DNA of 64,000 nucleotides from positions 62,001 through 126,000 of the forward strand of contig NZ_JGYN01000008.1 of the NCBI RefSeq assembly GCF_000741165.1, read 5' to 3'. Shown here piece after piece: positions 27,453 through 36,976 of this stretch; within the stretch, counting starts at the first letter, position 1; each line of letters opens with the position of its first letter. This DNA is from Bifidobacterium biavatii DSM 23969. Lineage in GTDB: Bacteria > Actinomycetota > Actinomycetes > Actinomycetales > Bifidobacteriaceae. Position numbers and translations under genes: made by a program. The notes under the pieces were generated by a model. It worked only from the letters and a program-made list of their open reading frames with translations, searched no databases and was not told the origin of the DNA.

Positions 27453-28127
27453 TCAGAGGAATGCGCCGTCTCGCATGGTGAGTGTGGTGTCGCATTGGGC
27501 TGCGACGCGTGGGTCGTGTGTGGCGAGGATGAGTGTGGTGCCTTGTTTGCATTGCGTGAGGAGCATGGTCATGATGGTGTCGGCGGTGTGCGTGTCGAGT
27601 GCGGCCGTGGGTTCGTCGGCGATGATGATGGCCGGGTGCATCACGGTCGCCCTGGCGATGGCGATGCGTTGTCTTTCGCCGCCGGACAATTGCCCGGGCA
27701 TGCGTTGCGCCTTGCCGGCGAGGCCGACCTGTTCCAGTGCGGCCGTGGCGCGTTGCCTGCGTTCGGCGCGTCCGATCCGGGGGTTCGCGTATTCCATGGG
27801 GATGGCGACGTTGGCCCATGCCGGTTCGTCTTCAAGGATCGCGTAGTCCTGCGGGATGAAGCCGAACATGCGGTTGCGCCATGCGGACCGGTCCGTGTCG
27901 TTTTCCGGTGCCGGGTGTCCTTGCAGGAGCAGGGAGCCGGAGGTGGGTTTCATGGACAGTCCGATCATGCGCAGCAGGGTGGATTTGCCGCATCCGGACG
28001 GTCCCATGATGGCTATCGAGTCCCCGGCCAAGGCGTGCAGGGATATGTCGTGCACGGCGAGGAGCTGCGCCTGCCCGTCCGTGTATCGTTTGATCAGGTG
28101 TCGGGCGTCTATGGTCGTCTGTGGCAT
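27453..28127 (-). CDS. ABC transporter ATP-binding protein (module 2)
   Basis: This 224-residue ATPase has Walker A GPSGCGKST, Q-loop FIPQDYAILEDEPAW, signature LSGGERQR, Walker B IIIADEPTAALD and switch His in ATHDP. The post-Q-loop region again matches small bacteriocin-export ATPases. MPQTTIDARHL at 28127 was chosen as the start. An in-frame ATG at 28145 overlaps the permease stop (ATGA) and is the alternative. It is the last gene of the module 2 exporter operon. Confidence 0.88.
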   Translation of the reverse strand: MPQTTIDARHLIKRYTDGQAQLLAVHDISLHALAGDSIAIMGPSGCGKSTLLRMIGLSMKPTSGSLLLQGHPAPENDTDRSAWRNRMFGFIPQDYAILEDEPAWANVAIPMEYANPRIGRAERRQRATAALEQVGLAGKAQRMPGQLSGGERQRIAIARATVMHPAIIIADEPTAALDTHTADTIMTMLLTQCKQGTTLILATHDPRVAAQCDTTLTMRDGAFL

Positions 28128-28141
28128 GGTCGGTGCTTCTT

Positions 28142-29212
28142 TCATTGGATGTGTGTGGTTGCCCGTCGCGCGGCGGTCGTCCAGACCGGGATCGCCGTGA
28201 CGAGGATGACGGCGATCATCGTCCGGGATGCGGCGGCCACCGGTTCGCCTATCAGCTGGAAGCATGCCAGTACCACGGCGGCGGGCAGCAGCATGACGAG
28301 GATGAGCCCGGCGACGCGGATCGCCTCGTCCACGGCGGTTGCGCCGTAGAGCCGGCGGACAAGCATCGACGGCCGTTCCCTCGCGAGGGTCACGGACAAT
28401 GTTTGGATGATCACGATGACGGTGAGCGCGAGGAAGGCGGACAGTCCGAGCAGGTACATCAGCGCGCGTACGATGAGGTCCTTGTCCCGTTGGGGTTGTT
28501 CCGTGTTCAATCGGTGCGGCACGAGTATCAGGCCGGCGTCGCGGCTTCCCGTGATGAACTCGTCGAGCCGGGTCCGCGATGGGTTGAACATGACCGTTTT
28601 GGTCACCGCTTCTTCGAGTTCGATGTCGTTGAGCCGGTTCAACGAGCCGGGGTTGAGCCGGATGACGAGATACCGGTCCAGGTTGATGCCGGCGGTGTTC
28701 GGGTCGAATATGGCCGCCGAGGCCGGCAGCGTGCCGGTTACCTTGATGTCGGTGCCGGCGATATGCACGCTGTCGGGCGCCTGCGTCCGGTCCACCCGAT
28801 AGCCGATGGACGCGCAGGGCGCGTGGGAGCACAGGCCCAATCGGGGGAACACGTCGTCGACGTTGCCCATCAGGATGATGGTCGGTATGCCGTTGGCGAA
28901 CCCGGGATCGTCGATCTCGATGTTGTTGATGATCGCGGCGTACCCCCTACCCTGTTCCAGCATGTCCCGCAGGCCATCCGCCACTTTGGGGTCCGTCTTG
29001 CTTGGGGACTGCAGGAGGTACTGCGGGGAGAACGTGACCGCGTCGGCGGCCCGCAGACGGGCCTCGCCGCTGATCACGCTGGACTCGGTCAGCACGTCGC
29101 TGAGCGTCATCGTGAACACGCTGCCCGTGAAGACGACGAGCAGCGTGATGCCGAGGATCGATCCCCATCGCCTCAATCCCATACGGACGCCGGTCATCAG
29201 TTCATGGATCAT
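28142..29212 (-). CDS. FtsX-like ABC permease, second half-transporter (module 2)
   Basis: This 356-residue protein has one N-terminal helix (about residues 18-37), roughly 200 external residues and three C-terminal helices. The cytoplasmic coupling motif SMLVRRLYGATAVDEA between helices is typical of FtsX/MacB-type permeases. Its start overlaps the preceding permease stop by four bases. Module 3 has both halves fused in one chain, which supports a heterodimer here. It probably works with the 27453-28127 ATPase in peptide export or peptide resistance. Confidence 0.8.
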   Translation of the reverse strand: MIHELMTGVRMGLRRWGSILGITLLVVFTGSVFTMTLSDVLTESSVISGEARLRAADAVTFSPQYLLQSPSKTDPKVADGLRDMLEQGRGYAAIINNIEIDDPGFANGIPTIILMGNVDDVFPRLGLCSHAPCASIGYRVDRTQAPDSVHIAGTDIKVTGTLPASAAIFDPNTAGINLDRYLVIRLNPGSLNRLNDIELEEAVTKTVMFNPSRTRLDEFITGSRDAGLILVPHRLNTEQPQRDKDLIVRALMYLLGLSAFLALTVIVIIQTLSVTLARERPSMLVRRLYGATAVDEAIRVAGLILVMLLPAAVVLACFQLIGEPVAAASRTMIAVILVTAIPVWTTAARRATTHIQ

Positions 29213-30228
29213 CGTTCCACCTCGTCATTCGATCGTATGCCGAACCACTCGGCCAACGCCGTCGCGCACACCGTCAGAATCGTGCCAACGGTGAAGGCCG
29301 CGGCGAACGCAACGGCCGGGCCGATGCCGGTCCTGCCCGACACCACGATGATGAGGACGGCGCTCAACATGGTTCCCGCCAGCACGCCCATCACGATCGG
29401 GACAACGGCCCCGCGCACCCGGCCCGCCCACACCTGTCTCCTGGTAGCGCCGAACAGTCGCCTGACGTGCAGGTCGGCCTTTCTCGCCGTCTCCATCGTC
29501 GTCACGCACACGCAGGCGCAGACCAACGCCAGTACGAGGAACAACAAGGTGATGCCCACGAAGGAGTCCCCGGCAAGGGACGACCACAACGATTGCGTCT
29601 GCGGCCGGGTCGCGTCCATGCCGCAGCGCGCGAACAGGTCCGAGATCTCCCGGAGCCGCTGCGGGTCGCTCGTATTCACATACACACTGCCGGGAAACAA
29701 GGGAACCGCCCCCAACGGGAGCACATACTGCAGATTGCCACCCACGTTCACCCCCGGAACCCTGACGACCCCGCCGACGGAAAACCCCTGGGGCAGCAGC
29801 GGGGCATCCCCATGCTCGCGCCATTGCCCGGCCGAGAACGACGACTCGATCACACAGGCCATGCGACTGTCCATGTCCCGACATCCGTGCGGAAGCGCAT
29901 CGGCCCATCCGATGGAGGAGCCCGACGACTGGAACACGATCGCCGGCCAGCCGTCCCCCACGGACCCCTCCAACAGGGAAATACCGTGACCGGAAAGATA
30001 CCTGCCCAGATCACGCGTCGCCTCAAGACTCTTTCTTTCGTCGTGCCCGGCATCCGCCGACGCGGTCAGCACCAGCTGCGTCCTCGCATCGGACATGCCC
30101 CATTGCGAGCCACGCCAATCAAGAACGCTCCAGTACACAGCCCACGCAAGAAACGAAGACAACACACCCAACAACAACGACACCACGGCGACGGAGACGC
30201 GGAACCTATTCGGAGATGACCCATCCAT
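29209..30228 (-). CDS. FtsX-like ABC permease, first half-transporter (module 2)
   Basis: This 339-residue protein has an N-terminal helix (about residues 11-33), an extracytoplasmic domain of about 190 residues and C-terminal helices. The coupling motif DLHVRRLFGATRRQVWAGR is present. It is paralogous in layout to the following permease. The start has TGGAGG upstream. It is the first gene of the exporter operon and diverges from the module 2 regulator across 191 bases that contain the 20-base palindrome at 30346. Confidence 0.8.
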   Translation of the reverse strand: MDGSSPNRFRVSVAVVSLLLGVLSSFLAWAVYWSVLDWRGSQWGMSDARTQLVLTASADAGHDERKSLEATRDLGRYLSGHGISLLEGSVGDGWPAIVFQSSGSSIGWADALPHGCRDMDSRMACVIESSFSAGQWREHGDAPLLPQGFSVGGVVRVPGVNVGGNLQYVLPLGAVPLFPGSVYVNTSDPQRLREISDLFARCGMDATRPQTQSLWSSLAGDSFVGITLLFLVLALVCACVCVTTMETARKADLHVRRLFGATRRQVWAGRVRGAVVPIVMGVLAGTMLSAVLIIVVSGRTGIGPAVAFAAAFTVGTILTVCATALAEWFGIRSNDEVER

Positions 30229-30345
30229 GCAACGTCCTCCAACCTTTGCCGGAACATGACAGCCGTCACACCGATCGATATCAAATCGACCGATCCGGCC
30301 AGCTCAATGCATTACATACCCTCGCGCATCGCAGCCGCAACGTCA

Positions 30346-30365
30346 TGTCAAGCAATCGCATGACA
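30346..30365. promoter_or_regulatory. 20-bp palindromic operator candidate in divergent promoter of module 2
   Basis: TGTCAAGCAATCGCATGACA lies between the divergent exporter operon (start 30228) and regulator gene (start 30420). The same 20 bases occur, inverted, at 39162-39181, with identity continuing over 24 bases. A one-mismatch copy is at 27418. The repeated, promoter-associated placement suggests a binding site for one of the LuxR-type regulators. Confidence 0.65.
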
Positions 30366-30419
30366 GCGGCGCCGTTTCATGCCGGAAAACCAATGGCCGC
30401 CGGCGGTACAGTGGGTGTC

Positions 30420-31118
30420 ATGGAACTTGGAAGCGAGCCGGACGCGGCGAGTGTGATCCGTATCGGCGTGTTGGATAATGATCCGTTCGCGTTGGACGCG
30501 ATGTGCGCGATGATCGCGGCCATGTCCCGGGATTTCCACGTCGTGTGGGGCACGGGTTCGCCGGCGGTGGCGATCGAGCACTGCCACAACGCGCATACAC
30601 GGCCGGACGTGCTCGTATTGGACATGGCGTTGGGCGGCATCACGGGCGCGGACGTGTGCCGGCGCATCCGCCGCAGAACGAGCAAGGTGGGCGTCATCTG
30701 CGTCACCTCGTATTCGACGGACGTCTATCGGGATGAGGCGATCGAAGCGGGCGCGCAGGGACTGCTCGCCAAGGAACGGCTCAAAGCCGACATCGCCGAC
30801 GCGGTGCGGCGGGCGGCCGTTGGGAAGCCGACCGCAGCACAGGCCGCCTTGGGCTTCCGTGACGCGGCATCGGCGCACGCGGCATTGTCCGGTACAGTGC
30901 CGGCGAGGATGTCCGAAGACATGAAGGACTCATTGTCCGAGCGCGAGAAGGACATCCTGCGCCTGTACGCGCAACGCTTGACCACCGACGAGATCGCACA
31001 GCGGCTGGGCATCGCCAAGGGCAGCGTGTTCACGTACGTGCATCGCGCGGCCGACAAGCTCGGCGTGACCAGCCGCAGGGAGGTGCTGGAAGCATGCGCC
31101 AGATACGATCTGCTGTAA
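30420..31118 (+). CDS. Response regulator of module 2, NarL/LuxR family
   Basis: This 232-residue protein has a receiver domain (DND pocket at residues 19-21; phosphoacceptor D68 in RPDVLVLDMA; Thr in ICVTSYS) and a LuxR helix-turn-helix (LSEREKDILRLYAQRLTTDE followed by IAQRLGIAKGSVFTYVHRAA). The start at 30420 keeps the receiver domain and places the palindrome 55 bases upstream. An ATG at 30393 is an alternative, and neither has a strong ribosome binding site. The kinase gene overlaps its 3' end by 25 bases. Confidence 0.9.
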   Translation: MELGSEPDAASVIRIGVLDNDPFALDAMCAMIAAMSRDFHVVWGTGSPAVAIEHCHNAHTRPDVLVLDMALGGITGADVCRRIRRRTSKVGVICVTSYSTDVYRDEAIEAGAQGLLAKERLKADIADAVRRAAVGKPTAAQAALGFRDAASAHAALSGTVPARMSEDMKDSLSEREKDILRLYAQRLTTDEIAQRLGIAKGSVFTYVHRAADKLGVTSRREVLEACARYDLL

Positions 31119-32308
31119 ACCGATTTATCAGCCGAGCCGGTCCGGGCAACGACCATCCGGTCATCGCCGTAACCTGCGTGCTGCTGGCTGCGGCCCTCAT
31201 CGCGGAATACATGGCCCGGGCCACGACGGATGCCTCCTCAACGGTGAGCGTACAGCATCTCGCATTGGTGCTGGTGATACTCGTCGGTCTGATCGGCGGC
31301 ATGTTCCGCCCGCGATGGTTCCTGTGGGCGGCGCTTGTGGCCGGGGAGATGCTCATGCTGGCGATGCCGATGATCACGCCGCTTGCCGTCATCATCACCT
31401 GCACGGGGTTCCTCGCCTACCTGGACACTTGGTCGGGTGCGATCGCCACCGGCATGCTGCTCATCTCCACCACGTTCGGCGTCGCACCCAACAGCGGCCG
31501 CCTGCTGGTGGCCACATTGCAGAACCTCGCGTTCTATTGCTTCCCGCTATTGACCGGCCTGCTGCTGCACATGATGCGCCAACGTGACCATGACTCGTAT
31601 CTGCTGCGCCGCCAGCAGGAACGCGAGGACACAGCCCGCAGCCTGCATGACACCATCAGCAACGACCTCGCCTACTTGATCCTGCGCATCGACCACGCCG
31701 AAACCAACGGCATGCCCAACAGCGAACCCGAATACCGGCAACAGCTCCGGGAACTACGCGACGCAGCCGATCGCGCCATGACCCACACGCACGCGGTCAT
31801 CGACTCACTGGAAACACAGCCGAAACCGCAGCCGCAGCCGGAACCGTCGGAAGCACAAGACGAAACACCCGCACCGATTCCAGCCGACGATCCCGTATCC
31901 GCGCAACAGGGAGAACTGCAATCCCTGATCGACGACGAGGAGACGAGACTCGAATCGCTCGGCTTCACCGGCGACAACCTGCTCGGCGAACTCCGCCATC
32001 CGCTCCCGCCCGACATGATGCGACTGCTCACGGGCCTGTTGACCGAACTGTACGCGAACATCGCCAAACACGCCGACCCGACCGAATGGTACGCCATCTC
32101 CACCAGCTTCGACGCAAACGACATCCGCATCTCCGTCAGCGACACCAGCGCCGAACATGACGGAAAACTTGGATTGGGCAGCGGCCTCGACCGCTACCGC
32201 ACCATCATCGAAACGGCCGGCGGCAGCTTCGCCATCCGCACGGAACAGCGACACTGGCAACTGGATGCCGCCATCCCGTGCAGGTCGGACAGTGGGCTAC
32301 ACCAGTAG
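31094..32308 (+). CDS. Sensor histidine kinase of module 2, NarL-type
   Basis: This 404-residue kinase has about five to six N-terminal membrane helices with little outside sequence. The phosphoacceptor motif is SLHDTISNDLAYLILRI, in the HisKA_3 style. A Pro/Gln/Glu-rich stretch follows (about residues 236-265). The ATPase domain has an N-box (LLTELYANIAKHADP) and a G-box (LGLGSGLDRYRTIIETAGGS). Short-looped multispan sensors of this type often respond to membrane-active peptides. It overlaps the regulator gene, so the two are translated together. Confidence 0.9.
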   Translation: MRQIRSAVNRFISRAGPGNDHPVIAVTCVLLAAALIAEYMARATTDASSTVSVQHLALVLVILVGLIGGMFRPRWFLWAALVAGEMLMLAMPMITPLAVIITCTGFLAYLDTWSGAIATGMLLISTTFGVAPNSGRLLVATLQNLAFYCFPLLTGLLLHMMRQRDHDSYLLRRQQEREDTARSLHDTISNDLAYLILRIDHAETNGMPNSEPEYRQQLRELRDAADRAMTHTHAVIDSLETQPKPQPQPEPSEAQDETPAPIPADDPVSAQQGELQSLIDDEETRLESLGFTGDNLLGELRHPLPPDMMRLLTGLLTELYANIAKHADPTEWYAISTSFDANDIRISVSDTSAEHDGKLGLGSGLDRYRTIIETAGGSFAIRTEQRHWQLDAAIPCRSDSGLHQ

Positions 32309-32330
32309 GACGAGTCTCGTACCGGACTCG

Positions 32331-32600
32331 TTACTTGTCGAAGTGGCAGTTGCCGAAGAAACTGCGCCATGCCTGCACAAGGCCGTTCCAGTTGCGGCGC
32401 ATGTACAGCTGGATCTTCCGCGTCGTCTTGGCATCCAACGTGGTCGAGTCTACGACCACATCCCCGTCGGCGGTCAGCACGAACTTGGCAAGCCGATACG
32501 AGTTGTTGCGTTTGATATGGAAATGCACGCCGTGACCGCCGTCATTGCTGGTCACATAGAACTCGTATCCGGCGACGTCTTCAAACCATATCTCAGGCAT
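32331..32600 (-). CDS. Small DUF4160-like protein
   Basis: This 89-residue protein starts MPEIWFEDVAGYEFYVTSND and has the pattern HFHIKRNNSYRLAKFVLTAD, with later residues LYMRRNWNGLVQAW. This recalls DUF4160 proteins, which occur in two-gene toxin-antitoxin-like units. The match is by eye and moderate. Its start overlaps the upstream small gene by eight bases, indicating coupled translation. It lies between modules 2 and 3, tail-to-tail with the module 2 kinase. Confidence 0.55.
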   Translation of the reverse strand: MPEIWFEDVAGYEFYVTSNDGGHGVHFHIKRNNSYRLAKFVLTADGDVVVDSTTLDAKTTRKIQLYMRRNWNGLVQAWRSFFGNCHFDK

Positions 32601-32814
32601 ATTCGCGATCCACTTCGCGCGCATCCTCCACAAACGGATAGGAACGCTTGAAATAGCCCTCCACCAAGGGAAGCGATTCGGACGGGAACGTGTTGCTGCG
32701 CACCGTGCCATCGTTGTTGAACACAATCTTGAACCCGGTCGCCGGTTCGGTGACCGTAACCGTTCTCGCCGTATACCCCAGCCGAAGACCGTTGGCCTCC
32801 AACAGGTTACTCAT
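32593..32814 (-). CDS. Small hypothetical protein paired with DUF4160-like gene
   Basis: This 73-residue acidic protein starts MSNLLEANGLRLGYTARTVT and contains TGFKIVFNNDGTVRSNTFP. Family not recognised. The start has GAGGA upstream. It overlaps the DUF4160-like gene, and the pair could be a toxin-antitoxin-like unit with this as the partner, but that is inference from gene layout only. Confidence 0.5.
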   Translation of the reverse strand: MSNLLEANGLRLGYTARTVTVTEPATGFKIVFNNDGTVRSNTFPSESLPLVEGYFKRSYPFVEDAREVDREYA

Positions 32815-32941
32815 GCCGATCCTCGCCACGACAGCCTCCGTAATCCACAATCAACCTACAAAGTATCACGCATCCCATCGTATACGGCTTCCCTCACGAA
32901 ACACGATCCGACCTCTTTGCTCTTATTCTTGTGCCGGCGCA

Positions 32942-33598
32942 TCACAGTTGGATGGTCCGGTCGCATGATTCGGCCACGTGGTCGGAGTGGGTGGCGATGA
33001 TGACGACGCCGCCGTTTTCGGCCATGCTGCGCAGGGTGTGGATGACCATGTCGGCGTTGTCGTGGTCGAGGGCGCCGGTGGGTTCGTCGGCGAGGATGAC
33101 ACCGGGACGCTTGACGATGAGTCGCGCCAACGCGACGCGTTGCTGTTCGCCGCCGGAGAGCCGGTAGACGGGGTCGTGTTCACGGCCCTTGAGCCCGACG
33201 CGGTCCAATGCCCGGCTGATTCGGTTTCGCCTGTCCTGCCGGCTGGCTGCGCCGTGCATTGCCACGTCGAGGTTCTGTTCTATGTCGGCGTTGTCGATCA
33301 GCGCGTAGTCCTGGAACAGGTAGCCCAGGGTGCGTTTGCGGAACAGTCTGGCATGGCGCGGGTTCATGGCCGTCAGGTCGTCCGGCCCGCATTTCAGGGT
33401 TCCGGCGGTGGCGTGTTCGAGCAGGCCAATGATGTTCAGCAACGTCGATTTGCCCGAGCCGGACGGTCCAGTCAATGCGATCATCTGTCCCGGTTCGATG
33501 CGGAACGTAAGATCGTGCCACAGTGTTCGTTTCCCGAAGGTCTTCCCGAGTCCGGTCGCGATGACGGGGGCGCCGGGCAGGCAGTGGTGGTCGTGCAT
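32942..33598 (-). CDS. ABC transporter ATP-binding protein, lactococcin 972 export group (module 3)
   Basis: This 218-residue ATPase has Walker [11 protein letters not shown]-loop [18 protein letters not shown], signature LSGGEQQR, Walker [13 protein letters not shown] and ATHSD. The Q-loop neighbourhood is the clearest match in this window to bacteriocin exporter ATPases of the lactococcin 972 group. It begins three bases after the module 3 permease stop, so the two are one transcription unit. Confidence 0.9.
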   Translation of the reverse strand: MHDHHCLPGAPVIATGLGKTFGKRTLWHDLTFRIEPGQMIALTGPSGSGKSTLLNIIGLLEHATAGTLKCGPDDLTAMNPRHARLFRKRTLGYLFQDYALIDNADIEQNLDVAMHGAASRQDRRNRISRALDRVGLKGREHDPVYRLSGGEQQRVALARLIVKRPGVILADEPTGALDHDNADMVIHTLRSMAENGGVVIIATHSDHVAESCDRTIQL

Positions 33599-33601
33599 GG
33601 T

Positions 33602-35698
33602 TTATTCCTCTCTGGAGTGGTTGGCGGCGAGGATGCGCTCATAGCGTGCGGTCGCCAGCAGGTAGATGAGTATGTTCACGATGGTGACGGCGGCGATGAA
33701 CGCGGGCTGCCAACCGCCCAGCAGGTAGATGTCGGCGACGTTCTGGGCGCCCGTGGGGGTTCCGGCGCGCAGTCCGCTTTGGATGATCTGGTAGGTCGAG
33801 AAGAGGATCGGGGCGAGGGCCAGCATGGTTTCCATGGTGATCGCGAGCCGGTGGGTGGCCGGGAAGCTCCAGCCGTGCACGTAGCGGGCGAAGATGCGTT
33901 GGGCGCCGCCGCGTACATGCGTCTGGGCGGCGGCGATGGCCGAGGCGATGAGGATGGCGATGGCGACGAGCACGTTCATCAGATGGATGCGCAGATTCGC
34001 CTGGAGCTTCGCGAAGTCCGCGGCCGCCTTCGCGCTGACGCTGCTCACGGCGTAGATGAACGGTTGCAGTCCGGCCTCGCGCAGCGAGACGAGCGCCTGG
34101 TCCGGGTCGGTGAGCATGGCGTTGCCCGCGGAGGCGTAAGCCGTGTAGTCGTCGGGCGAGAATATTCCGGTGTCGGAATCCACGCCGACGAGCACCGCGT
34201 CATGGAACAGGGTCTTCTGGTTCGGCATGTTCTGCTGTCCGTAGCCGAACAGGGACTGGCCGGACTTGCCCGTCAGCACGGTGATCCGGGGCGTCGCGAC
34301 GCCATGCATCTGGCTCTGCGAGCCGATGAACGCCCGTACGACGTTCTCGATCCGCTCGCGTTGGTCCTGTTTCGAGGCGGGTATCACCACCAGCACCCCC
34401 TGGTTGGGTACTCGTGTGATCCGCCGGCCCAAGGCGTCTTGCACCGTCTGCGCGTGCAGATAGTTCGAGTTCACCACCAGCACGTTCCCGGACAGGGAAG
34501 CCGCGCCGTCCATAGGCGATCCCGTCTGGCTTGCAACGGCGGAAAGCTGCTCCAGCGTGTATCCCTCCTCGGCGAGGATCATACGGCCCTGTCGTTCCTG
34601 CGAGATCAGCCATTGGCCCGTCGCGGCCGCATACCGGTCCTGCTCATCCTGGGAGAGCCGGGGGTTGAGTCTGATGGCGCTGGCTTGGCCCGCCGTGGCC
34701 CATGCCTGTTGGGCTTCGGCCTGGTCCAGGGCCTGGCTTGCGACCATCCCCGCGTAGATGACTGCCCAGACGGCCAGGATCACGGCGGGCACGCGCACGC
34801 AGTAGATCAGCCCTGACGCCAGACGCGCCGGCAGCCGCCCCTTGAGCGATGCCAGCAGCGACGAACGGGACGCCACCATAAACCCGATGAGATACGCCAC
34901 GACGATCACCATGAGAAACACGGCGAACACGCCGGCCGCCAACGCCAGCGCCATGCCCATATGCGACGCATGGTTGTACAGGGCCAGGAATCCCGTGAAC
35001 CCCAGCAGCACAGTCAGGATCGAGGCCAGGGCCTGGCGGATGTTGGCGCGGACGTCACGCGCGATGACGCTCCAGCTGGAGTTGCCCTGCAGACGCTGCA
35101 CGGCATACCCTTTGACGTTCATCAACGCGAACATGCCCGCCAGCATCGCGCACAACAGGATCGTCACCGCGAAGCTCACCCCCAGCGGCTGATTGCCCAG
35201 CCACTGAGCGTACGAAGCCGTGTAGTCGGTCTTGACATCCACCTCGTACCCGTCCGTGCGGAACCGCTCGGCGAACGCCCAGGTTGCGGCCGGATCGCCG
35301 TACACATAGTAGCTGCCGCGAGGATCCTGCCCCGAAAGCCGGTCGAAGGGCAGCACCGTCGTCGTCATCGAACGGGTGAACCCCGAATACCCGTCGGCCA
35401 GCCAACGGGCCAGCTCCCCCGACCTGTCCCCGACAGCCACATACATGGACCTCGCGCCGCCCGGATCCTTGATATCCTCCACCAATTTGACGATGTCGGC
35501 GCTCGTGTCACCAGCCGTCCGTTCGACTCCCGCGATGGTCGACGAACTGGGCTTGGACGGCGTCGACCCCGACACCTGCACCGTGCCCCGCACGCCCAAC
35601 GGCGCCACGGCATCCAACCCGCTGAGCATCACGAACGAACCGACAACGGCGACCAGCACCGCCACCAGTATCGCAAGCCGAATAATCCTGCCTCGCAT
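33602..35698 (-). CDS. DUF1430-like bacteriocin-associated ABC permease (module 3)
   Basis: This 698-residue membrane protein contains in one chain what modules 1 and 2 split in two. It has an N-terminal anchor, about 170 external residues, a first membrane block with coupling motif YAVQRLQGNSSWSVIARDVR, a second external domain, and a C-terminal block with QRIFARYVHGWSFPATHRLA. The last motif is characteristic of bacteriocin-associated integral membrane proteins. ATG at 35698 was preferred over the adjacent GTG because AAGGAG is six bases away. The ATPase follows immediately. The likely substrate is a peptide. Confidence 0.8.
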   Translation of the reverse strand: MRGRIIRLAILVAVLVAVVGSFVMLSGLDAVAPLGVRGTVQVSGSTPSKPSSSTIAGVERTAGDTSADIVKLVEDIKDPGGARSMYVAVGDRSGELARWLADGYSGFTRSMTTTVLPFDRLSGQDPRGSYYVYGDPAATWAFAERFRTDGYEVDVKTDYTASYAQWLGNQPLGVSFAVTILLCAMLAGMFALMNVKGYAVQRLQGNSSWSVIARDVRANIRQALASILTVLLGFTGFLALYNHASHMGMALALAAGVFAVFLMVIVVAYLIGFMVASRSSLLASLKGRLPARLASGLIYCVRVPAVILAVWAVIYAGMVASQALDQAEAQQAWATAGQASAIRLNPRLSQDEQDRYAAATGQWLISQERQGRMILAEEGYTLEQLSAVASQTGSPMDGAASLSGNVLVVNSNYLHAQTVQDALGRRITRVPNQGVLVVIPASKQDQRERIENVVRAFIGSQSQMHGVATPRITVLTGKSGQSLFGYGQQNMPNQKTLFHDAVLVGVDSDTGIFSPDDYTAYASAGNAMLTDPDQALVSLREAGLQPFIYAVSSVSAKAAADFAKLQANLRIHLMNVLVAIAILIASAIAAAQTHVRGGAQRIFARYVHGWSFPATHRLAITMETMLALAPILFSTYQIIQSGLRAGTPTGAQNVADIYLLGGWQPAFIAAVTIVNILIYLLATARYERILAANHSREE

Positions 35699-35711
35699 CA
35701 CAGTCTCCTTG

Positions 35712-36100
35712 TCATGCCGCGTGGTGTAGTTCCAGCACCCGGTCGCATTGCTGCGCGATGCCGGTGTCGTGGGCCACGACGATCAGCGTCTTGCCGTACT
35801 CGTGCTGCAAGGCAAGCATCTCGTCGAAGACGTGCCGGGCGAGCGTAGCGTATGGTCGAGCACGCCGGTCGGCTCGTCGGCAAGGAGCACGTCAGTGTCG
35901 GCCGCGTCCAGCAATGCGTTCAGGGTCCGGTCGGACCGGTCCTGCGGCACATCGGACAACGACAACAGGCGGCCCTGCTTCGGATACTCGCGTATCGCCG
36001 TGAAATACCCGTCACCCAACACGAACACCGACATCAAACCGGACAACGAAACCAACACCACCGTCAACATACAGACGGCGACCTTCAACAGCCTGTTCAT
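35712..36100 (-). pseudogene. Chimeric remnant: permease N-terminus joined to ATPase C-terminus (module 4 relic)
   Basis: The frame from 36100 (GGAAGGGG upstream) begins like a bacteriocin permease: a signal-anchor helix, then YPKQGRLLSLSDVPQDRSDR. At DTDV it runs straight into an ABC Walker B (LLADEPTGVLDHT). One frameshift later the natural ATPase C-terminus is readable (LARHVFDEMLALQHEYGKTL then IVVAHDTGIAQQCDRVLEL), ending in TGA at 35712. An internal deletion has removed the rest of the permease and the ATPase N-terminus, and a second mutation broke the frame. The relic lies directly upstream of the module 3 permease. Confidence 0.75.
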
Positions 36101-36334
36101 GCCGTTCCCCTTCCCGCCGCAACCTCGTGGCGAACGTTATGGTCCCATACTCCCCCTTTCCGCCGGGGTCCTCCATCGGGCAAAGGAATGAACGCGCGTA
36201 TCATCTGCAAGAACGATGCATCCGACTCTCGCGACTCCCCACATGCGGAAAACGGAGTCATTCCACGTTCGATGACCACCCTGAGATAGCGTTGGCAACA
36301 AGAATCCGCACACGCCAATCAATCGGGAGGCCCA

Positions 36335-36976
36335 ATGAGCGAGATCATCGAGACCGCACGACTACTGTTACGTCCGTGGAAGATCGACGATCGCGTCGAG
36401 GCCGCGACCCTGTTCCGGTACGCTTCGAACCCGCAAATCGGACTGTTGTGCGGCTGGCCGCCGCATCAGGATGTCAAAGAGAGCATGCGCGTCATTCGCG
36501 ATGTGTTCTCGGTCCAACATAACTGGGCCGTCACCATTCGGGACGCCGCGGCGGCAGGTATCGGCGTTGACGAACCCGTCGGCTGCATCGAGTTGAAGCC
36601 ACTCCGTCACATCGGCAACAACGGCGACAGCGACGGCTCAGACTCCGCGCTCGACGAACGTTACATCCAATACGTCAGCGGCGACGTCCTGGAACTCGGC
36701 TATTGGATCGGCCGCCCGTTCTGGGGTAAAGGATACATGCCCGAAGCGCTGCATGCCGTGCTCGCCTACGCGTTCGACACGCTGCATGTGGACGCCGTGT
36801 GGGGCGCCCACTACGCGGACAACACGCAGTCCGGCCACGTGATGGAAAAATGCGGCATGCAGGTCGCCGGCGAATCAAAACACAACCATTTCCCGCTGAT
36901 CAACGAATACCACGATGAGACCCTCCGCATCATCACCGCCGACGATTGGGCGACGAGGTACAAAACCATCCGTTAA
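36335..36976 (+). CDS. GNAT family N-acetyltransferase (RimJ/RimL-like)
   Basis: This 213-residue protein starts IIETARLLLRPWKIDDRVEA, a typical RimJ/RimL-like acetyltransferase opening. The acetyl-CoA loop is seen as LGYWIGRPFWGKGYMPEALH. The pattern ADNTQSGHVMEKCGMQVAGE near the C-terminus is also usual. The acceptor is not known. GGGAGG lies five bases before the ATG. It sits between the relic module and the module 3 regulator, separately oriented from the exporter genes. Confidence 0.88.
   Translation: MSEIIETARLLLRPWKIDDRVEAATLFRYASNPQIGLLCGWPPHQDVKESMRVIRDVFSVQHNWAVTIRDAAAAGIGVDEPVGCIELKPLRHIGNNGDSDGSDSALDERYIQYVSGDVLELGYWIGRPFWGKGYMPEALHAVLAYAFDTLHVDAVWGAHYADNTQSGHVMEKCGMQVAGESKHNHFPLINEYHDETLRIITADDWATRYKTIR

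Noticed and set aside
28128..28832. Upstream extension of the module 2 ATPase by over 200 codons
   Set aside because: It is an Arg/His-rich shadow of the permease gene. The ATPase domain and its start lie at 28127.
31834..31864. Pro/Gln repeat in the module 2 kinase as a possible variable repeat
   Set aside because: Only a few short, imperfect codon repeats. It looks like an ordinary linker.
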